Shown here in pieces: positions 19,632-28,370 of a DNA stretch of 64,000 nucleotides. The stretch is from positions 62,001-126,000 of the forward strand of contig NZ_QZWI01000004.1 in assembly GCF_003614975.1 (NCBI RefSeq), in the 5' to 3' direction. The translations under genes and the position numbers were made by a program. The notes under the pieces are model-generated. The model was given only the letters and a program-made list of their open reading frames with translations, did not search any database and had not been told where the DNA came from. This DNA is from Rahnella bruchi. Lineage in GTDB: Bacteria > Pseudomonadota > Gammaproteobacteria > Enterobacterales > Enterobacteriaceae. Within the stretch, counting starts at the first letter, position 1, and every line of letters begins with the position of its first letter.

Positions 19632-20345
19632 ATGAGCGGCGAAATGAATTTATTGCATCCGATCGCGCCACAACAAAGCGACACGCTGGTGCTGGATGCC
19701 CTGACCCGTTATGTGGCGCAGTCCGGCACCCGAATCGGCGAAAAATTACCACCGGAGCGCGTGCTTGCCGAAGGGCTGGCGGTTAGCCGCAATACCGTAC
19801 GCGAGGCGCTGAAACGCTGGGAAGCGCTGGGGATTATCGTGCGCAAAAAAGGCAGCGGTACGTTTTTGCAGTCTGAGATTGCCGCCAACGACAGCTTTTT
19901 ATCCCTGCGTTTTAAAAATGACTCCGCCACCATGCTGCACGCGCTGGAAGTGCGCCGCATCATCGAATGCGAAGCCTCGGCGCTGGCGGCGGTGCGCGCG
20001 ACAGAAAGCGATTTGCTGTTTATCGAACAAAAACTCGATGTGATGGAAAAAGTCCATCTGAGCGTCGGTTCTGCCGGTGCGGAAGACTGGCAGTTTCACG
20101 CGGCGATTTACAGTGCGGCGCACAATCCGCTGCTGTTGCAGATGGTCGGCGGTATCTACGACCTGCTGCATGCTTTTTTCGAATCACCGCCTGAGCAGGC
20201 GCTGTTCAGCGACTCATTCCCGCTGCACCGCACCTTATTTGAAGCCATTGCGCGTCGCGAACCGGAAACCGCGCGCAGGCTGAGCAACGACATTCTGAAC
20301 ATAACTGAACGTGACATGAAGGAAGTGATCAATGCAGCAAGATGA
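19632..20345 (+). CDS. GntR-family (FadR/FCD subfamily) transcriptional regulator
   Basis: Regulator of 237 aa. The winged helix-turn-helix is at about residues 20-85 (GEKLPPERVLAEGLAVSRNTV, then REALKRWEALGI and GSGTFL), and the all-helical FCD ligand domain at about 95-230, with metal-type residues in EVRRIIECEAS, FHAAIYSAAHNPLL and FPLHRTLFEAI. I chose ATG 19632, with GGAG 6 nt upstream, over a longer frame from 19557. It is the first gene of an apparent six-gene operon and overlaps the next by 14 nt, so it is probably the local regulator of that operon. Confidence 0.88.
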   Translation: MSGEMNLLHPIAPQQSDTLVLDALTRYVAQSGTRIGEKLPPERVLAEGLAVSRNTVREALKRWEALGIIVRKKGSGTFLQSEIAANDSFLSLRFKNDSATMLHALEVRRIIECEASALAAVRATESDLLFIEQKLDVMEKVHLSVGSAGAEDWQFHAAIYSAAHNPLLLQMVGGIYDLLHAFFESPPEQALFSDSFPLHRTLFEAIARREPETARRLSNDILNITERDMKEVINAAR

Positions 20346-21510
20346 TAAGAGCCAGCCTGTTGAGTTAAGTGAGAACACCCGTTTAGTGCACGATGCGCGC
20401 CACGATCGCGGGGCGATTTCCCCGCCGATTTACCAGTCCTCATTATTCAGTTTTACCGATTATGACAGCATGATCGCCCGTTTTCGCGGCGACAGCGATC
20501 ACGCACTCTATTCCCGCGTCGATAACCCGACCGTAGTCGAGTTACAAAAAAAGGTCGCGCAGCTTGAAGGCGGCGAAGCCTGTCTGGCATTCGGCAGCGG
20601 TATGGCGGCGATCAGCAACGCCATTCTCAGCGTGGCCGGTCCTGGCGACAAAGTGGTGTGCGTGAATCATGTTTATCCCGATACCTACCGCTTTCTTCGC
20701 GGGTTCTGTACCCGTTTTCAGATTGTATCTCAGTTCGTTGATGGCGGTTCTCTGCCCGCGCTGGAAGAGGCGATTCAGGGCGCGAAACTGCTGTATCTCG
20801 AAAGCCCGAACAGCTGGGTGATGGGCGAACAGAATCTGCGCGCCATCGCGGAGCTGGCGAAAAAATACGGCGTCGTGACGATGATAGACAATAGCTGGGC
20901 ATCGCCGGTATTCCAGAAACCGCTGGCGGCGGGTATCGATCTGGTCATTCATTCTGCATCCAAATACATCAGCGGGCACAGTGACGTGGTGGCCGGCCTG
21001 GTGATTTCGGGTCAGGAACGCATCAGTGCCATCAGCCGTTATATCAGCCCGTTTTTGGGCGGGAAATTGTCCGCCAATGAAGCCTGGCTGCTGCTGCGCG
21101 GCCTGCGCACGCTGCCGCTGCGTATGCGTCAGCATCACGAAAGTGCGCTGGAACTGGCACGCCGTTTACAGGGGTATTCGCGCATCACACAGGTGAATCA
21201 TCCGGGGCTGGATCCGCTGCCGACTTCAACGCTGACCGGCTACAGCGGTCTGTTCTCTTTCGAACTCAGTGACGGCATCGACATACCGACGTTTTGTAAC
21301 GCATTGAATTTATTCCGCATGGGTGTCAGCTGGGGTGGTTTTGAAAGTCTGGTGATGCCCGCCATTTCTGTGCTCAATCAGGCCGGTGAGTTTAATTCGG
21401 CGATTGATTTTGGCGTGTCCCCGCGGGTTATCCGCATTTCTATCGGGCTGGAAGATACCGAGGATTTATGGCGCGACCTGAAAAACGCCATCGAAAGCGC
21501 CTGTTCCTGA
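20332..21510 (+). CDS. trans-sulfuration family PLP enzyme (cystathionine lyase/synthase-like)
   Basis: Cytoplasmic PLP enzyme of the Cys/Met-metabolism family, 392 aa, the usual length. The PLP lysine is K211 in HSASKYISGHSDVV; the phosphate-binding YSR is at 60-62 with NPT following, SGMAA at 89-93 and the cofactor aspartate D186 in MIDNSWASP. These fit cystathionine beta-lyase (MetC) or gamma-synthase-like enzymes that cleave or form C-S bonds. The start lies inside the end of the GntR gene (GGAAG about 7 nt before the ATG). Co-transcription with a sugar-type ABC importer is unusual for metC-like genes and suggests a dedicated catabolic substrate, perhaps a thio-conjugate; this is inference. 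Confidence 0.85.
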   Translation: MQQDDKSQPVELSENTRLVHDARHDRGAISPPIYQSSLFSFTDYDSMIARFRGDSDHALYSRVDNPTVVELQKKVAQLEGGEACLAFGSGMAAISNAILSVAGPGDKVVCVNHVYPDTYRFLRGFCTRFQIVSQFVDGGSLPALEEAIQGAKLLYLESPNSWVMGEQNLRAIAELAKKYGVVTMIDNSWASPVFQKPLAAGIDLVIHSASKYISGHSDVVAGLVISGQERISAISRYISPFLGGKLSANEAWLLLRGLRTLPLRMRQHHESALELARRLQGYSRITQVNHPGLDPLPTSTLTGYSGLFSFELSDGIDIPTFCNALNLFRMGVSWGGFESLVMPAISVLNQAGEFNSAIDFGVSPRVIRISIGLEDTEDLWRDLKNAIESACS

Positions 21511-21569
21511 GGCATTTTTTGAAAGCCGTTCCTGTGTTCCGACTTTTTTCACCGTGGAGAATCAAGATT

Positions 21570-22850
21570 ATGCGACACCCGAAACGCCATTTGCTCAGTC
21601 TGCTGGCGCTCAGCGCCAGTCTGTTTTCCAGCGCCAGTTTTGCCGCCACCAAACTGACGCTGGTGGAAGTGATCACCAGTCCTGCGCGTACCGAAATGCT
21701 GCAAAAAATGTTAACTGCCTACAAAACGCAGCACCCTGATGTTGAGATAGAAGTGGTGTCACTGCCGTGGGGGCAGGCGTTTGAAAAGCTCGGCACCATG
21801 ATCCAGAGCGGACAATATCCTGATGTGGTGGAAATGCCGGATACCTGGCAGGGGCTGTATGCCAGCAACGGCATGCTGGCAGATCTCGAACCACGCCTGA
21901 AAGGCTGGTCGGGCACGCCGGATCTGACCGACAAAACGCTGACCATGGCGCGTTCTTCCGGCGGAACCGCCACCATGATCCCTTACGGCTTCTATCTGCG
22001 GGCGATGTTTTGGAATAAAAAGCTCTTCCGGCAGGCGGGGCTGACGGAAGCACCGAAAACCATGGATGAGTTTATGGCGGATGCGAAGAAAATCAGTGCG
22101 CTGGGCAACGGTATCAGCGGCTATTGCATGCGCGGTGGCGTGGGCGGCACAAACGCCTGGATGATGTTTATGGCGGCGATGAACGGCTCGCCGGACTTCT
22201 TCGATAAAGATGGCAACAGCACGCTGACGAATCCGGGTGCTATCAAAGGCGCGCAGTTCCTGGTGGATATGTACCAGAAAGGCTACGCGCCAAAAGACAG
22301 CGTTAACTGGGGCTTTAATGAAATCGTTTCAGGATTCTACTCCGGCAAATGCGCGATGCTGGATCAGGATCCCGATGCGCTGATTGCTATCAAAAACAGC
22401 ATGAATCCGGACGATTTCTCAGTGGCACCGATGCCGCTCGGGCCGAACGGCAAAGCCTATCCCACTATCGGCTACACCGGCTGGTCGATGTTCAAACAGA
22501 GTAAACATCAGGATCAAAGCTGGGATCTGATTTCCTTCCTGAGTAACAAAGAAAACAACCTGACCTGGTCGAAATTTGTCGGCACCTTACCGATTTATAA
22601 AGGCGCGGAGCAGGATGCGTATTACCACGCGCCACAATTTGCCGGATGGTTTGCTGAACTGAACAGCCCGGATTACATCCCGCTGACCATGCCGACGCAT
22701 CTCAAAGGCTGGGGCTATTTTAACTCGGTGATTGTGAAAGACAGTTCTCAGGAAACGCTTCTCGGCCAGAACGACACCGAAAGCATGGTGAAAGACTGGG
22801 CGAAATACCTGACGAAAGAACAGAAAGCCTGGCTGGCTGCGCAGAAGTAA
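21570..22850 (+). CDS. CUT1-type ABC transporter substrate-binding protein
   Basis: Periplasmic solute-binding protein family 1, 426 aa. A Sec signal peptide (MRHPKRHLLSLLALSASLFSS, in part, cleavage near SFA-A at about residue 26) is followed by the MalE-like fold with LPWGQAFEKLGTMIQSGQYPDV, ADLEPRL and IGYTGWSMFKQSK. The ATG at 21570 follows GGAGA by about 10 nt. It is followed by two permeases and an ATPase, giving a complete importer of the sugar and polyol class. Its ligand is not recognisable. Confidence 0.88.
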   Translation: MRHPKRHLLSLLALSASLFSSASFAATKLTLVEVITSPARTEMLQKMLTAYKTQHPDVEIEVVSLPWGQAFEKLGTMIQSGQYPDVVEMPDTWQGLYASNGMLADLEPRLKGWSGTPDLTDKTLTMARSSGGTATMIPYGFYLRAMFWNKKLFRQAGLTEAPKTMDEFMADAKKISALGNGISGYCMRGGVGGTNAWMMFMAAMNGSPDFFDKDGNSTLTNPGAIKGAQFLVDMYQKGYAPKDSVNWGFNEIVSGFYSGKCAMLDQDPDALIAIKNSMNPDDFSVAPMPLGPNGKAYPTIGYTGWSMFKQSKHQDQSWDLISFLSNKENNLTWSKFVGTLPIYKGAEQDAYYHAPQFAGWFAELNSPDYIPLTMPTHLKGWGYFNSVIVKDSSQETLLGQNDTESMVKDWAKYLTKEQKAWLAAQK

Positions 22851-22913
22851 ACCGGCTGACTCCGGCATGAGTCTTCTGCCGGAGTTCCACATTTCTTTTA
22901 ATGGAGACGCGTC

Positions 22914-23837
22914 ATGATGTTGGACGTTTCAGAGCCAGACACCGCTGCCGCGCCGCGCTTCCCCCGTTTGCGGGCGCTGCTGGAACCCTGGGTTTATCTC
23001 AGCCCGACGCTGGTGCTGATTGGGCTGTTTATCTTTGTTCCGATGGCGATTGGCATTTCGTACGCTTTTCAGAACATCCAGTTGCTTAATCCTTTCGATA
23101 CCGGCTGGGTGGGGCTGGATAATTTCCGCACCATGTTTGATGACCGGCATTTTTATGCCGCGCTGCGCCATACCTTTAACTGGACGCTGACCTCGCTGGT
23201 ATTGCAGTTCGTGCTTGGGCTGGGATTAGCGCTGTTACTTAACCGTGAATTCCACGGACGCCGCTGGGTGCAGGCGCTGGTGTTTCTGCCGTGGGCGGTT
23301 CCGGCGTTTCTTTCCGGCCTGACCTGGGCGTGGTTGCTCAATCCGGTCATTGGCATTTTGCCTTACTGGCTGACTGATCTGCATATCATTTCCGAACCGT
23401 ACAATATTTTATCGGATCCGCAACTGGCGCTGTATGGGCCAGTAGTGGCGAATGTCTGGTTTGGTATTCCGTTTTTCGCCATTACTTTGCTGGCGGCATT
23501 GCAGTCGATTCCGAAGGATTTATATGAAGCGGCGTCGATGGACGGCGCGACCGGCTGGCAGCAGTTTCGCAAAGTCACGTTGCCGTTTCTGGCACCGATG
23601 ATTGCCATTACGGTGATGCTGCGCACCATCTGGATCGCCAATTTTGCCGATCTGATTGTGGTGATGACCGACGGCGGACCGGCGAATTCCACCTCGATCC
23701 TCTCGAGTTTCATCTTCACCACGGCGTACCGCAAACTCGACTTTGGATATGCCTCGGCGATGGCAGTTTTCCTGCTGGTGCTGATGACCTTTTACGCGCT
23801 GGTGTTACTGCGCATCCGCCAGCAGTTGCTGAAATAA
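22914..23837 (+). CDS. CUT1 ABC transporter permease, MalF/UgpA type
   Basis: Inner-membrane permease, 307 aa with six TM helices. The coupling-helix EAA loop is YEAASMDGATGWQQFRKVTLP at about residues 203-223. The N-terminal 25 residues are cytoplasmic, followed by VYLSPTLVLIGLFIFVPMAIG. It heads the membrane part of the importer, 63 bp after the binding protein and 10 bp before the second permease. Two ATG codons stand in tandem at 22914 and 22917. Confidence 0.9.
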   Translation: MMLDVSEPDTAAAPRFPRLRALLEPWVYLSPTLVLIGLFIFVPMAIGISYAFQNIQLLNPFDTGWVGLDNFRTMFDDRHFYAALRHTFNWTLTSLVLQFVLGLGLALLLNREFHGRRWVQALVFLPWAVPAFLSGLTWAWLLNPVIGILPYWLTDLHIISEPYNILSDPQLALYGPVVANVWFGIPFFAITLLAALQSIPKDLYEAASMDGATGWQQFRKVTLPFLAPMIAITVMLRTIWIANFADLIVVMTDGGPANSTSILSSFIFTTAYRKLDFGYASAMAVFLLVLMTFYALVLLRIRQQLLK

Positions 23838-23847
23838 GGAGCCTGCG

Positions 23848-24690
23848 ATGAATGCACTGTCATTAAACACATTACTGCGTAAAGGCGGACACCGGCTGGG
23901 AATATTGTTTTATCTGCTGTTCGCGCTGTTCCCGATTTACTGGCTGATCAAAATCTCAATCACACCGGACAAACTGCTCTACAGCGAAGGCGTGCGGATG
24001 TGGCCGGGCGAGATGACATTTGTCCATTTTCAACGCGTGTTTACGGAAAGTCAGTTTCCGCTGTATTTCTTCAACAGCCTGATCGTGTCTTTCGGCACGG
24101 CCTTTCTGACCACGATCATCGCCGCCGGTGCCGGTTTTGCGTTTTCCCGCTTCAGTTTTCGCGGCAAAACGGTGATGGCCGCGCTGCTGCTGTTTACACA
24201 GATGTTCCCGCTGGTGATGATCCTCGCGCCGATTTACAAAGTGATGGCACCGCTCGGGTTGACCAACAGCCTGCTGGGGCTGGTGCTGATTTACACCGCG
24301 TTCAACGTGCCGTTTGCCACGTTTCTGATGCAGTCGTTTTTCGACAGCATTCCTAAAGATCTCGAAGAATCCGCGATGCTCGAAGGATGCAGCCGTTTTA
24401 TGGCGCTGCGAAAAGTCATTATCCCGCTGACCTTACCGGGCATGGCGGCCACCTTAGGGTTCGTGTTCACCGCCGCGTGGAGCGAACTGCTGTTCTCGCT
24501 GATGCTCATCAACAAAAACGAAGTGATGACCTTCCCGGTGGGATTGCTGAGCTTTGTGTCGAAATTCGCAGTTTCCTGGGGCGACATGATGGCAGCGGCC
24601 GTGCTGGCGCTCATTCCTGCCTGTCTGTTCTTTGCGTTCATTCAGCGATACCTGGTTCAGGGGCTGACTGCCGGTGCGGTAAAAGGATAA
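23848..24690 (+). CDS. CUT1 ABC transporter permease, MalG/UgpE type
   Basis: Second inner-membrane permease, 280 aa with six TM helices and the EAA loop EESAMLEGCSRFMALRKV at about residues 172-190. It pairs with the preceding permease to form the channel and ends 4 bp before the ATPase gene, so translation is probably coupled. AAGGAG about 8 nt before the ATG is a strong ribosome-binding site. Confidence 0.9.
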   Translation: MNALSLNTLLRKGGHRLGILFYLLFALFPIYWLIKISITPDKLLYSEGVRMWPGEMTFVHFQRVFTESQFPLYFFNSLIVSFGTAFLTTIIAAGAGFAFSRFSFRGKTVMAALLLFTQMFPLVMILAPIYKVMAPLGLTNSLLGLVLIYTAFNVPFATFLMQSFFDSIPKDLEESAMLEGCSRFMALRKVIIPLTLPGMAATLGFVFTAAWSELLFSLMLINKNEVMTFPVGLLSFVSKFAVSWGDMMAAAVLALIPACLFFAFIQRYLVQGLTAGAVKG

Positions 24691-24694
24691 TTTT

Positions 24695-25789
24695 ATGGCT
24701 CAGATTACGATTTCCGATCTTCAAAAACGTTACGAAAATGTCGAAGTGCTGCGGCACATTAACCTGACCATTAAAGACGGCGAGTTTGTGGTGCTGGTCG
24801 GGCCATCAGGTTGTGGTAAATCGACCCTGTTGCGCACCATTGCCGGGCTGGAACTGGCGACGGCGGGGGACATTCATATTGGTTCGCGACTGATGAACCA
24901 GGTCGCACCGAAAGATCGCGATATCTCGATGGTATTTCAAAGTTATGCGCTGTATCCGCACATGACCGTGGCGCGCAATATGGGATTCAGTCTCGAAGTG
25001 CAAAAGCGCCCGAAGGCCGAAATCGAGGCCGCCGTGAATAAAGCCGCCGATATTCTCGGACTGACTGCGCTGCTGCATCGCCGTCCGAAAGAGCTTTCCG
25101 GCGGACAGCGCCAGCGTGTGGCGATGGGCAGGGCGATCGTGCGCGAACCGCAGGTATTTTTATTCGACGAACCGCTTTCCAACCTCGATGCTCAGCTGCG
25201 CGGGCAGATGCGTATTGAAATCAAAAGCCTGCATCAGCGGATGAAGAATACCATTGTGTATGTGACGCACGATCAGGTCGAAGCCATGACGCTCGCCGAC
25301 CGCATCGTGGTGCTTAATCACGGTCTTATCCAGCAGGTCGGAACGCCGCTGGAACTCTACGACACACCGGCTAATAAGTTCGTCGCCAGCTTTATCGGTT
25401 CACCTTCGATGAACTTCATCAACGGCACGCTGGAACTGGGCGATTCTGCGCCGCAGTTGCGGATCAATGCGCAATTAACGCTGCCGGTTGATCCTACCAT
25501 TGTGAATCTGCAAAGCGGCGCCGGGGTGATTTATGGCGTCCGTCCGGAAGCCATAGTGCTGTGCGCCGAAAGCGCACCCGGCGCGATACCGCTGGACATC
25601 ACGCTTATCGAACCGACCGGCCTGAGCGAACTCATCCACGGCAAATTTGGCAATGAAAGTCTGAGTGTTTACAGCATGGTGAGATCGAATGCCGCGCCGG
25701 GCGACCGCGTGTGGGTGCAGATTGATACCGCGCGGATGCAGTTGTTTGAGGCGGATAGCCAGAGGCGGCTGGGGAAAATTGGGGAATGA
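24695..25789 (+). CDS. CUT1 ABC transporter ATP-binding protein, MalK/UgpC/MsmX type
   Basis: ATPase of the importer, 364 aa. Walker A is GPSGCGKST (residues 37-45), the signature LSGGQRQRVAMGRA is at about 133-146, Walker B VFLFDEPLSNLD at about 153-164 and the switch histidine in YVTHDQVEAMTLA. The C-terminal 130 residues form the TOBE/regulatory domain found in MalK-type ATPases (GVRPEAI). It is the last gene of the operon and is followed by a G/C-rich hairpin shared with the convergent ynfM. Confidence 0.93.
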   Translation: MAQITISDLQKRYENVEVLRHINLTIKDGEFVVLVGPSGCGKSTLLRTIAGLELATAGDIHIGSRLMNQVAPKDRDISMVFQSYALYPHMTVARNMGFSLEVQKRPKAEIEAAVNKAADILGLTALLHRRPKELSGGQRQRVAMGRAIVREPQVFLFDEPLSNLDAQLRGQMRIEIKSLHQRMKNTIVYVTHDQVEAMTLADRIVVLNHGLIQQVGTPLELYDTPANKFVASFIGSPSMNFINGTLELGDSAPQLRINAQLTLPVDPTIVNLQSGAGVIYGVRPEAIVLCAESAPGAIPLDITLIEPTGLSELIHGKFGNESLSVYSMVRSNAAPGDRVWVQIDTARMQLFEADSQRRLGKIGE

Positions 25790-25831
25790 AAGCAGCAAAT
25801 TTTTTGCTCGGGAATGAGTAAATCTCTGTCG

Positions 25832-25860
25832 GCTCCCTCCCCTTCGTAGGGGGAGGAGCT
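25832..25860. repeat. C-rich/G-rich hairpin at convergent ATPase/ynfM ends
   Basis: GGCTCCCTCCCC-TTCGTA-GGGGGAGGAGCT pairs with one bulge, in the 77-bp gap between two convergent stop codons. It is the same family as 2478, 9492 and 44864. Confidence 0.75.
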
Positions 25861-25866
25861 AACACG

Positions 25867-27159
25867 TTAAACCGCTTTTGCCTCAGTTAAGCTCATCAGC
25901 TTAAACCCAACCCCAACTCCGGCTATTAGCATCAGACTGATAAACCCGGTGATCCCATACCATCCGTAGGCGTGCCAGAAGAAGCCGCCCAGCGTACCGG
26001 CGACGCTCGATCCCGCGTAGTAACTGAACAGATATAAAGACGAGGCCTGACCTTTAGCGCGGCGAGCACGGCGGCCGATCCAGCCGCTGGCGACGGAGTG
26101 GGCGGCGAAGAACCCGCCGGTGACCAAAATCATGCCGATGAAAATCAGCCAGACCGGTGAAAAGGCGGTGATCAAAATGCCCAGCAGCATCAGCATGGTT
26201 GCGCCGATTAAGACTGGACCCCGGCCATAGACGCCGGTCAGCGCACCCGCTTTTGGCGAACTGTAAGTCCCCATCAGATAAACGATGGAAAGTATCCCGA
26301 CAATCGCCTGACTCAGATTGTATGGCGATGAAAGCAGCCGATAACCAATGTAGTTAAACATGGTGACGAAGCTGCCCATCAGCAGGAAACCTTCGGCGAA
26401 AAGTAACGGTAAACCGCTGTCACGCCAGTGCAGTTTAAAGTTGATCAGCAGTTTGCGAGGTTTGAGCGAACTGGCGCGGAAATGTTTTGAAGGCGGCAGG
26501 ATACGCCAGAACATAATCGCTGAAGCGAGGGCGAAGAGGCCGACGGCCGCGACGGCGATACGCCAGGAGAAGAAATCGGTCATAACGCCGCTGACTAAAC
26601 GCCCGCTCATGCCGCCGATGGAGTTCCCGCTGATATATAAACCCATCGAGAAGGCGACCACGCTCGGGTGAATTTCCTCGCTCAGGTAAGTCATGGCCAC
26701 CGCCGCCACGCCGCTGAGCGACAAACCGATCAGCGCACGCATGATGAGAATGCCATCCCAGCTTTGCATAAAAGAACAGACCAGCGTGCAACCGGCGGCG
26801 AGAAGTAACGCCACCACCATCACCGATTTGCGCCCGACGGCGTCCGAAACCGGTCCGGTAAACAGCAGGCCAATCGCCATAAGACCGGTTGATAACGACA
26901 ACGACAGGCTGCTGGTGGCCGGAGAAACGCCGAAATCATGGGATAACACCGGCAATATCGGCTGCACGCAATATAACAATGCAAACGTCGCCAGGCCCGC
27001 AGAAAACAGAGCGAGCGTGACGCGGATAAATTGCGGCGTACCACGTTTGATAAAAGGCGTTTTCAGACCGGAGCGGGCGACAGGCGATTCAGGATTTAAT
27101 TCGTCGTCATTAACAGAATCTTGAGCAGGTGCAGCGGAAATCCGCCGGGAGGTTTTCAC
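25867..27159 (-). CDS. ynfM: MFS transporter YnfM-like
   Basis: Twelve-TM major facilitator, 430 aa, in the inner membrane. Strong recall match to E. coli YnfM: FIKRGTPQFIRVTLALFSAG, RALIGLSLSGVAAVAMTYLSE and WIGRRARRAKGQASSLYLFS. The N-terminal 40 residues are a polar cytoplasmic extension (PAQDSVNDDELNPESP). It is divergent from a LysR regulator over a 142-bp A+T-rich gap, the same pairing as ynfM/ynfL in E. coli. Related carriers export arabinose or arabinoside-like compounds; the substrate here is unproven. Confidence 0.9.
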   Translation of the reverse strand: MKTSRRISAAPAQDSVNDDELNPESPVARSGLKTPFIKRGTPQFIRVTLALFSAGLATFALLYCVQPILPVLSHDFGVSPATSSLSLSLSTGLMAIGLLFTGPVSDAVGRKSVMVVALLLAAGCTLVCSFMQSWDGILIMRALIGLSLSGVAAVAMTYLSEEIHPSVVAFSMGLYISGNSIGGMSGRLVSGVMTDFFSWRIAVAAVGLFALASAIMFWRILPPSKHFRASSLKPRKLLINFKLHWRDSGLPLLFAEGFLLMGSFVTMFNYIGYRLLSSPYNLSQAIVGILSIVYLMGTYSSPKAGALTGVYGRGPVLIGATMLMLLGILITAFSPVWLIFIGMILVTGGFFAAHSVASGWIGRRARRAKGQASSLYLFSYYAGSSVAGTLGGFFWHAYGWYGITGFISLMLIAGVGVGFKLMSLTEAKAV

Positions 27160-27301
27160 TGGAATTCCTTAATACGATGAGCTGTAAAACTAAATTTTAT
27201 AATGTATGAAAATTTTAACAGTGGCCGTTATATTGTCTAATATATTAATCAATCAGAAACGATATGTTTAAAGTATCAATAAGGATGAAGCGGGCACTGT
27301 T

Positions 27302-28201
27302 ATGAGCCACATTGAGTTGCGTCATTTACGTTATTTCATCGCGGTCGCGGATGAACTGCATTTTGGCCGGGCGGCGGAGCGTTTGCATATCTCTCAGCCG
27401 CCGCTGAGCCAGCAAATTCAGGCACTGGAGTCGCATGTCGGTGCGGCGCTGTTTTACCGTAATAACCGCAGCGTGCGTCTGACGCAGGCCGGTCAGGTTT
27501 TTCTGGCAGAAGCGCGACAGATTTTACAACGTGTGGATGACGTTTCGGCGCAGGCGGCGCGAATTCACCGCGGGGAGTCGGGTAATCTGACGCTCGGACT
27601 GACATCCTCTGCGCCGTTTTTAAGCAGAGTTTCAAGCACATTGCATCGTTTTCGCCTGACATATCCTGACGTGAATATCCGCATCGAACAGCTCAACAGT
27701 AAGCAGCAAATCGACCCGTTGCTGGAAGGCCGGCTCGATCTGGGGATCATGCGCAATGGCGAATTACCGCCGGAACTGCAACATCACCTGGTGCTGACCG
27801 AACCCCTGATTGCGGTGGTGCATAAAGACCATCCGCTAAACACCCTGGCTGACGGCGAACTGACATTTCAGCATCTGGCCGATCAGCCGTTTGTGTTTTT
27901 CTCCAAGGATGTCGGCACGTCGCTGTATGACGATATTCTCGGGCAGCTGAAAGCGCAGGGGATCACACCCTATATCACGCAGGAAGTGGGGGAGCCGCTG
28001 ACCATTATCGGGCTGGTGGCGGCCGGGCTGGGCGTATCGATTTTACCCGCGTCGTACCTGCGTATTCAGGTGGAAGGTGTCCGCTATCTGCGCTTTGGCA
28101 ATCTGCATGGCACCACGCAGTTATGGCTGGTGAATCACGCGACGCGGCCCCTCACGGCGGCGACCCGCGCGTTTATGGCTTTGTTGCTCCATGATGACTG
28201 A
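27302..28201 (+). CDS. ynfL: LysR-family regulator YnfL-like
   Basis: LysR-type regulator of 299 aa. Helix-turn-helix at about residues 5-63 (ELRHLRYFIAVADELHFGRA, QPPLSQQIQALE) and effector domain at about 91-290 (GLTSSAPFLSRV, ITQEVGEPLTIIGLVAAGLG). The N-terminus and domain pattern match E. coli YnfL. The ATG follows only a weak GCGGGCAC region; no better start is seen. It is divergent from ynfM, which it probably regulates from the shared gap. Confidence 0.88.
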   Translation: MSHIELRHLRYFIAVADELHFGRAAERLHISQPPLSQQIQALESHVGAALFYRNNRSVRLTQAGQVFLAEARQILQRVDDVSAQAARIHRGESGNLTLGLTSSAPFLSRVSSTLHRFRLTYPDVNIRIEQLNSKQQIDPLLEGRLDLGIMRNGELPPELQHHLVLTEPLIAVVHKDHPLNTLADGELTFQHLADQPFVFFSKDVGTSLYDDILGQLKAQGITPYITQEVGEPLTIIGLVAAGLGVSILPASYLRIQVEGVRYLRFGNLHGTTQLWLVNHATRPLTAATRAFMALLLHDD

Positions 28202-28263
28202 CGGACTTCGGATGCAAAACATGCTGTATTTCCAGTCAATTCCGAGGGTGTTTTCACGCAATT

Positions 28264-28279
28264 TGTGCACCAAATCACA
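28264..28279 (+). promoter_or_regulatory. CRP-like site upstream of mlc
   Basis: TGTGC-ACCAAA-TCACA matches the CRP consensus TGTGA-N6-TCACA at 9 of 10 conserved bases. It is about 100 bp before the mlc start. CRP control of mlc is known in E. coli; the site here is a prediction. Confidence 0.6.
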
Positions 28280-28334
28280 TAACGAATCAAATAGTTGACG
28301 ACATATGACAAAAACTCCAACATAGCCCTAATCT

Positions 28335-28356
28335 TTATTTTGAAGCGCGAAAATAA
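28335..28356 (+). promoter_or_regulatory. Mlc-type operator before mlc
   Basis: TTATTTT-N8-AAAATAA is a perfect 7-bp inverted repeat with a G+C-rich spacer containing GCGCG. It resembles the known Mlc operator and ends 14 bp before the mlc start codon, which predicts autoregulation. Confidence 0.65.
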
Positions 28357-28370
28357 CAGGAGCTCCTTGA

